This document shows, one piece after another, positions 61,561-64,000 of a stretch of DNA of 64,000 bases (positions are counted from its first letter, which is position 1; each line of letters begins with the position of its first letter). Source of the stretch: Botryococcus braunii (lineage: Eukaryota; Chlorophyta; Trebouxiophyceae). Location: NCBI GenBank assembly GCA_002005505.1, contig KV908509.1, positions 195,780-259,779 on the forward strand. The letters run 5' to 3'. The notes below the pieces were generated by a model. It was not told the origin of the DNA. It made no database searches and saw only the letters and a list, made by a program, of their open reading frames with translations. The position numbers were made by a program, and so were the translations under genes.

Positions 61561-63040
61561 CTGCTTAGATACCATATCCCCCACCATAGCCGCTTGTTAT
61601 TTTTTAACTACTACGATCAGCTCTTTGCGCAACTGGAGACACCCTCCTTAAAAACCCATATTTTCCATTATGGTATTGGAGTCTTCCAAGGATGCACTGG
61701 CTCGCCAGTCGTGTTTAATCTGGCTATGCAACTACTCCTTGATGTTCTTTATCAGGATGACAACTTTCAGTTTGCATACTCTATTGCTCCGCTTGATTCG
61801 AAGGTTGGCAAGGTTCTTTGCCCTACGTTTGCTGATGATTTAGGTATAGTTACGAAATCCGTTAAGGGAAATCAAATCTTGTTAAACAAGCTCCATACTT
61901 GCTTAATTCGGTCCAAAACCATGCGTTTAAAAGTGCCAAAGTGTTTGGCACTGGCTTTTGGCATACAGGCGCGGTTGGCTTCTCTTTCATCTTCTCGTAC
62001 GTGGGGTGTATTATAATATTATATCCTCAACTAATGGTAGGTGACCAACGTATACCTCTGATATGTCAATCAGGGTTTAAATACTTAGGTAAGCTTTTTG
62101 ATCCGTCACTCACTGAGGAGAATGTCAAATTGCAAGTACAAAATATGCTGCAACAATGGTTAACTATGTAGCAATAATTGAGCGGAAGAAATTTGGATGA
62201 GACAGTGAGACAGTTCATGGTGTGCACGGAAAGAGTGTTACATGATTGATTCACAGGTTCGCCCTTAACCCCATCCAGGGTCGGATGTACACCGTACTGC
62301 CACGGACGTATAGTCGCGCAACCGAGCGACTACCTGAGCGAGGTTGTACCGTGAATCTAGATCACATGGCAAGTCATAGAGCAATGCCAAGGACCATACT
62401 AGAGCATTATACCCTAGGAAATGCTACAAACTAAGTTAGATGCGACCCCTCTGACGGGAGCTATGAAGTGCTGGGTGTACAACAAATTTTGTCATACCTA
62501 AACTCTCCTGGTACTTCACAATCTATAATTTATCCTTATCATTTGTAAAGGCAAAACTTCATGCTAGTGTCCTCCCATTTCTGAAAAATTGGTGTGGCAT
62601 CCCGAAGGGTGGTAACACAGCCATCCTTTTTTTGTGGCGCTCCCGATTACATGGGGCTCTCTTTAAAAATGGCACCTCATAATATCGTTGCCACGGCACG
62701 ACGGCCTGATATTTTTATGTACTCTGCCTCAGCTAGGAAATGTATTTTGATTGAGTTGACGGTTCCCTTTGAGGATAGGGAATTTATAGCTGCTGCAAGC
62801 AAGGCCAATAAGCACTTTGAGCTACAAACAAAGATTATCTTTGCTGGTTATGAGTGCGCGCTTTACACAGTTGAGATAGGTTGTCGTGGCAATTATGCGG
62901 CTTCGCTGCACCATTGTCTCACTCAACTCGGACTTCCGCATCGCCACACACAACGTGTCTGTAGCTGTGCTACAAAGACGGCGCTGAGTTGCAGCTACTA
63001 TATTTTTCTAAAACGTAATAACTCACTGTGGGAGGAATAA
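61558..63040 (+). pseudogene. LINE remnant: RT and restriction-like endonuclease
   Basis: Degenerate coding sequence of a non-LTR retrotransposon. RT motifs GVFQGCTGSPVVFNL (near 61680) and the catalytic FADDLGIVTKS (near 61830) are clear. After a frameshift near 61900-62020 the thumb-like block FKYLGKLFDPSLTEE follows, to about 62170. A stretch of about 400 bp is unreadable. A later frame (about 62600-63040) has RPDIFMYS, CILIELTVPFEDRE and KANKHFELQ, resembling the PD-(D/E)XK restriction-like endonuclease found at the C-terminus of R2/CRE-type elements. Such elements nick a target site and prime cDNA there. The 5' half with its DNA-binding domains is absent, as is usual for 5'-truncated copies. 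Confidence 0.75.
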
Positions 63041-63902
63041 AGAAGTTGTGTTTCTTTTGTTTAACAATTTCTGTGTCCTCGGGACTATTTTAATACTGCG
63101 GACAGTTACCAGAAGTGTTGTGATTTGTCAAACGTTTTCAACCTTTGGCCATTTTGGGAAGCTAAGCGTGCGCTCTTTCTCCTAAAACTAGGTTTAGCTT
63201 CCTGGGCGATACCTGCATACACTTCAGGCCTATCCACTGATCTCTGTGGGACGGTGTCCCTTGTATGCATAATCTTACACTTAGGCAAGGTATGTTGGCA
63301 AGTCCCCATTTGGGGTCCCTATGTGTGAAGGAAAATGGTCCTCTTTTCAAGATCGCTGAGTATTCCTCCCCCTTTTCTATGTAGAGTCAAGGAGTGGTGA
63401 GTTCCTAAAAATTATTTAGGAAAGTGTTCCTTAGGATTGGGAGAACATATGATTTACCACTGAGCTCACTGCAGTCCTCGTACCGGGAGGGATCCCAACA
63501 GCCAGTGCTTACGTGACTGCCTGGCGGGAGTGTGATGATTTTTCATGGGGCTTCACGCTGTTACATTATCTGCAGAGTGGCATGTGTTCTCCTTTTTTTG
63601 TTAGACGATATTTCAAATTGGTTGGTGGTTTTCGGTGGGGTTGTACCAGAAACAACGGCATTCTCTGGACTTCGGGAGGTTGTTCCATAAACAACGTTCT
63701 ACTTTGGTATATGTCCTTTAGGTGTATTTCTTGTCAAATGGTCCCTCTTGGGTTTGGCAGGATGTCTCCTAACGTCGTCTGCAAGCCCTGGGTAAAACCT
63801 CGGTGTGGTGGCATATATCCCCTCCCCTTCCCCATTGTATACTCAATGTGCTTGTGCTTTCGACGGGTGTGCGTGATATGGGGCATTTTTACTTTCACAC
63901 CT
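63041..63902 (+). other. Probable 3' untranslated region of the LINE
   Basis: No coding region recognised. It continues from the endonuclease frame to the right-hand (CT)n tract without a visible boundary. Confidence 0.4.
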
Positions 63903-63966
63903 TCTCTTCTCTCTTCTCTCTCTCTCTCTCTCTCCTCTCTCCTTCTCTCTCTCTTCTCTCTCTTCT

Positions 63967-64000
<34 letters not shown>
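63903..64000. repeat. (CT)n microsatellite, right of LINE
   Basis: CT/TTCT-rich tract running off the window edge. Same composition and orientation as the tract left of the LINE. Confidence 0.95.

Overview
This 64 kb window is eukaryotic, and almost all of it is transposable elements. I see no bacterial operons, no rRNA genes and no convincing complete host gene. Three element types suggest an invertebrate animal: Ty1/copia elements primed by an internal fragment of initiator tRNA-Met, a HARBI1-type PIF/Harbinger transposon, and a LINE with a restriction-like endonuclease. Abundant (GA)n/(CT)n microsatellites fit this too. I cannot name the species.

The backbone of the left two thirds is an old minus-strand copia element, here called II (4443-43908). 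It is broken into pieces by later insertions. A Ty3/gypsy chromovirus (5694-19733, target duplication ACTTC) sits in its RT region and is itself split by a plus-strand copia, C1 (11173-18398). A PIF/Harbinger DNA transposon (19800-24168, duplication TAA) also sits in the RT region. A second minus-strand copia, III (26722-40926, duplication CTTTC), sits in the integrase region and is split by plus-strand copia IV (28509-35283, duplication ATTTC). A 5'-truncated plus-strand copia, A (414-4442), abuts the left end.

On the right, 43909-45600 is non-LTR sequence with small tandem repeats and possible exons. Minus-strand copia D follows (45601-58870, duplication ATTAC). It landed in a 240-bp tandem repeat and was split by copia C2 (48338-55573, duplication CTCTC). 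The remainder is the 240-bp array (58871-60010), a foldback element with TA flanks (60230-61252), and a decayed LINE flanked on both sides by (CT)n (61558-63902).

Copia IV and copia C2 look complete. Each has one uninterrupted gag-pol frame, target duplications, and LTR pairs that I cannot tell apart by eye. The other elements carry frameshifts, stops or deletions. LTR divergence read by eye agrees with the nesting order.

The most unusual observations concern the copia group. (1) Four of the elements have an extra conserved reading frame (ORF0, about 165-175 residues) between the primer site and gag, with no family I recognise. (2) Most LTRs carry the same ~145-bp structured module twice. 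Its stems vary by compensating changes between families, and the inner copy ends at a CAG/GT splice-donor-like site. (3) All primer sites match the anticodon arm of initiator tRNA-Met, and in two elements the LTR end carries the complement, forming a hairpin over the primer site. (4) Copia III and IV are mosaics that share an almost identical 5' block.
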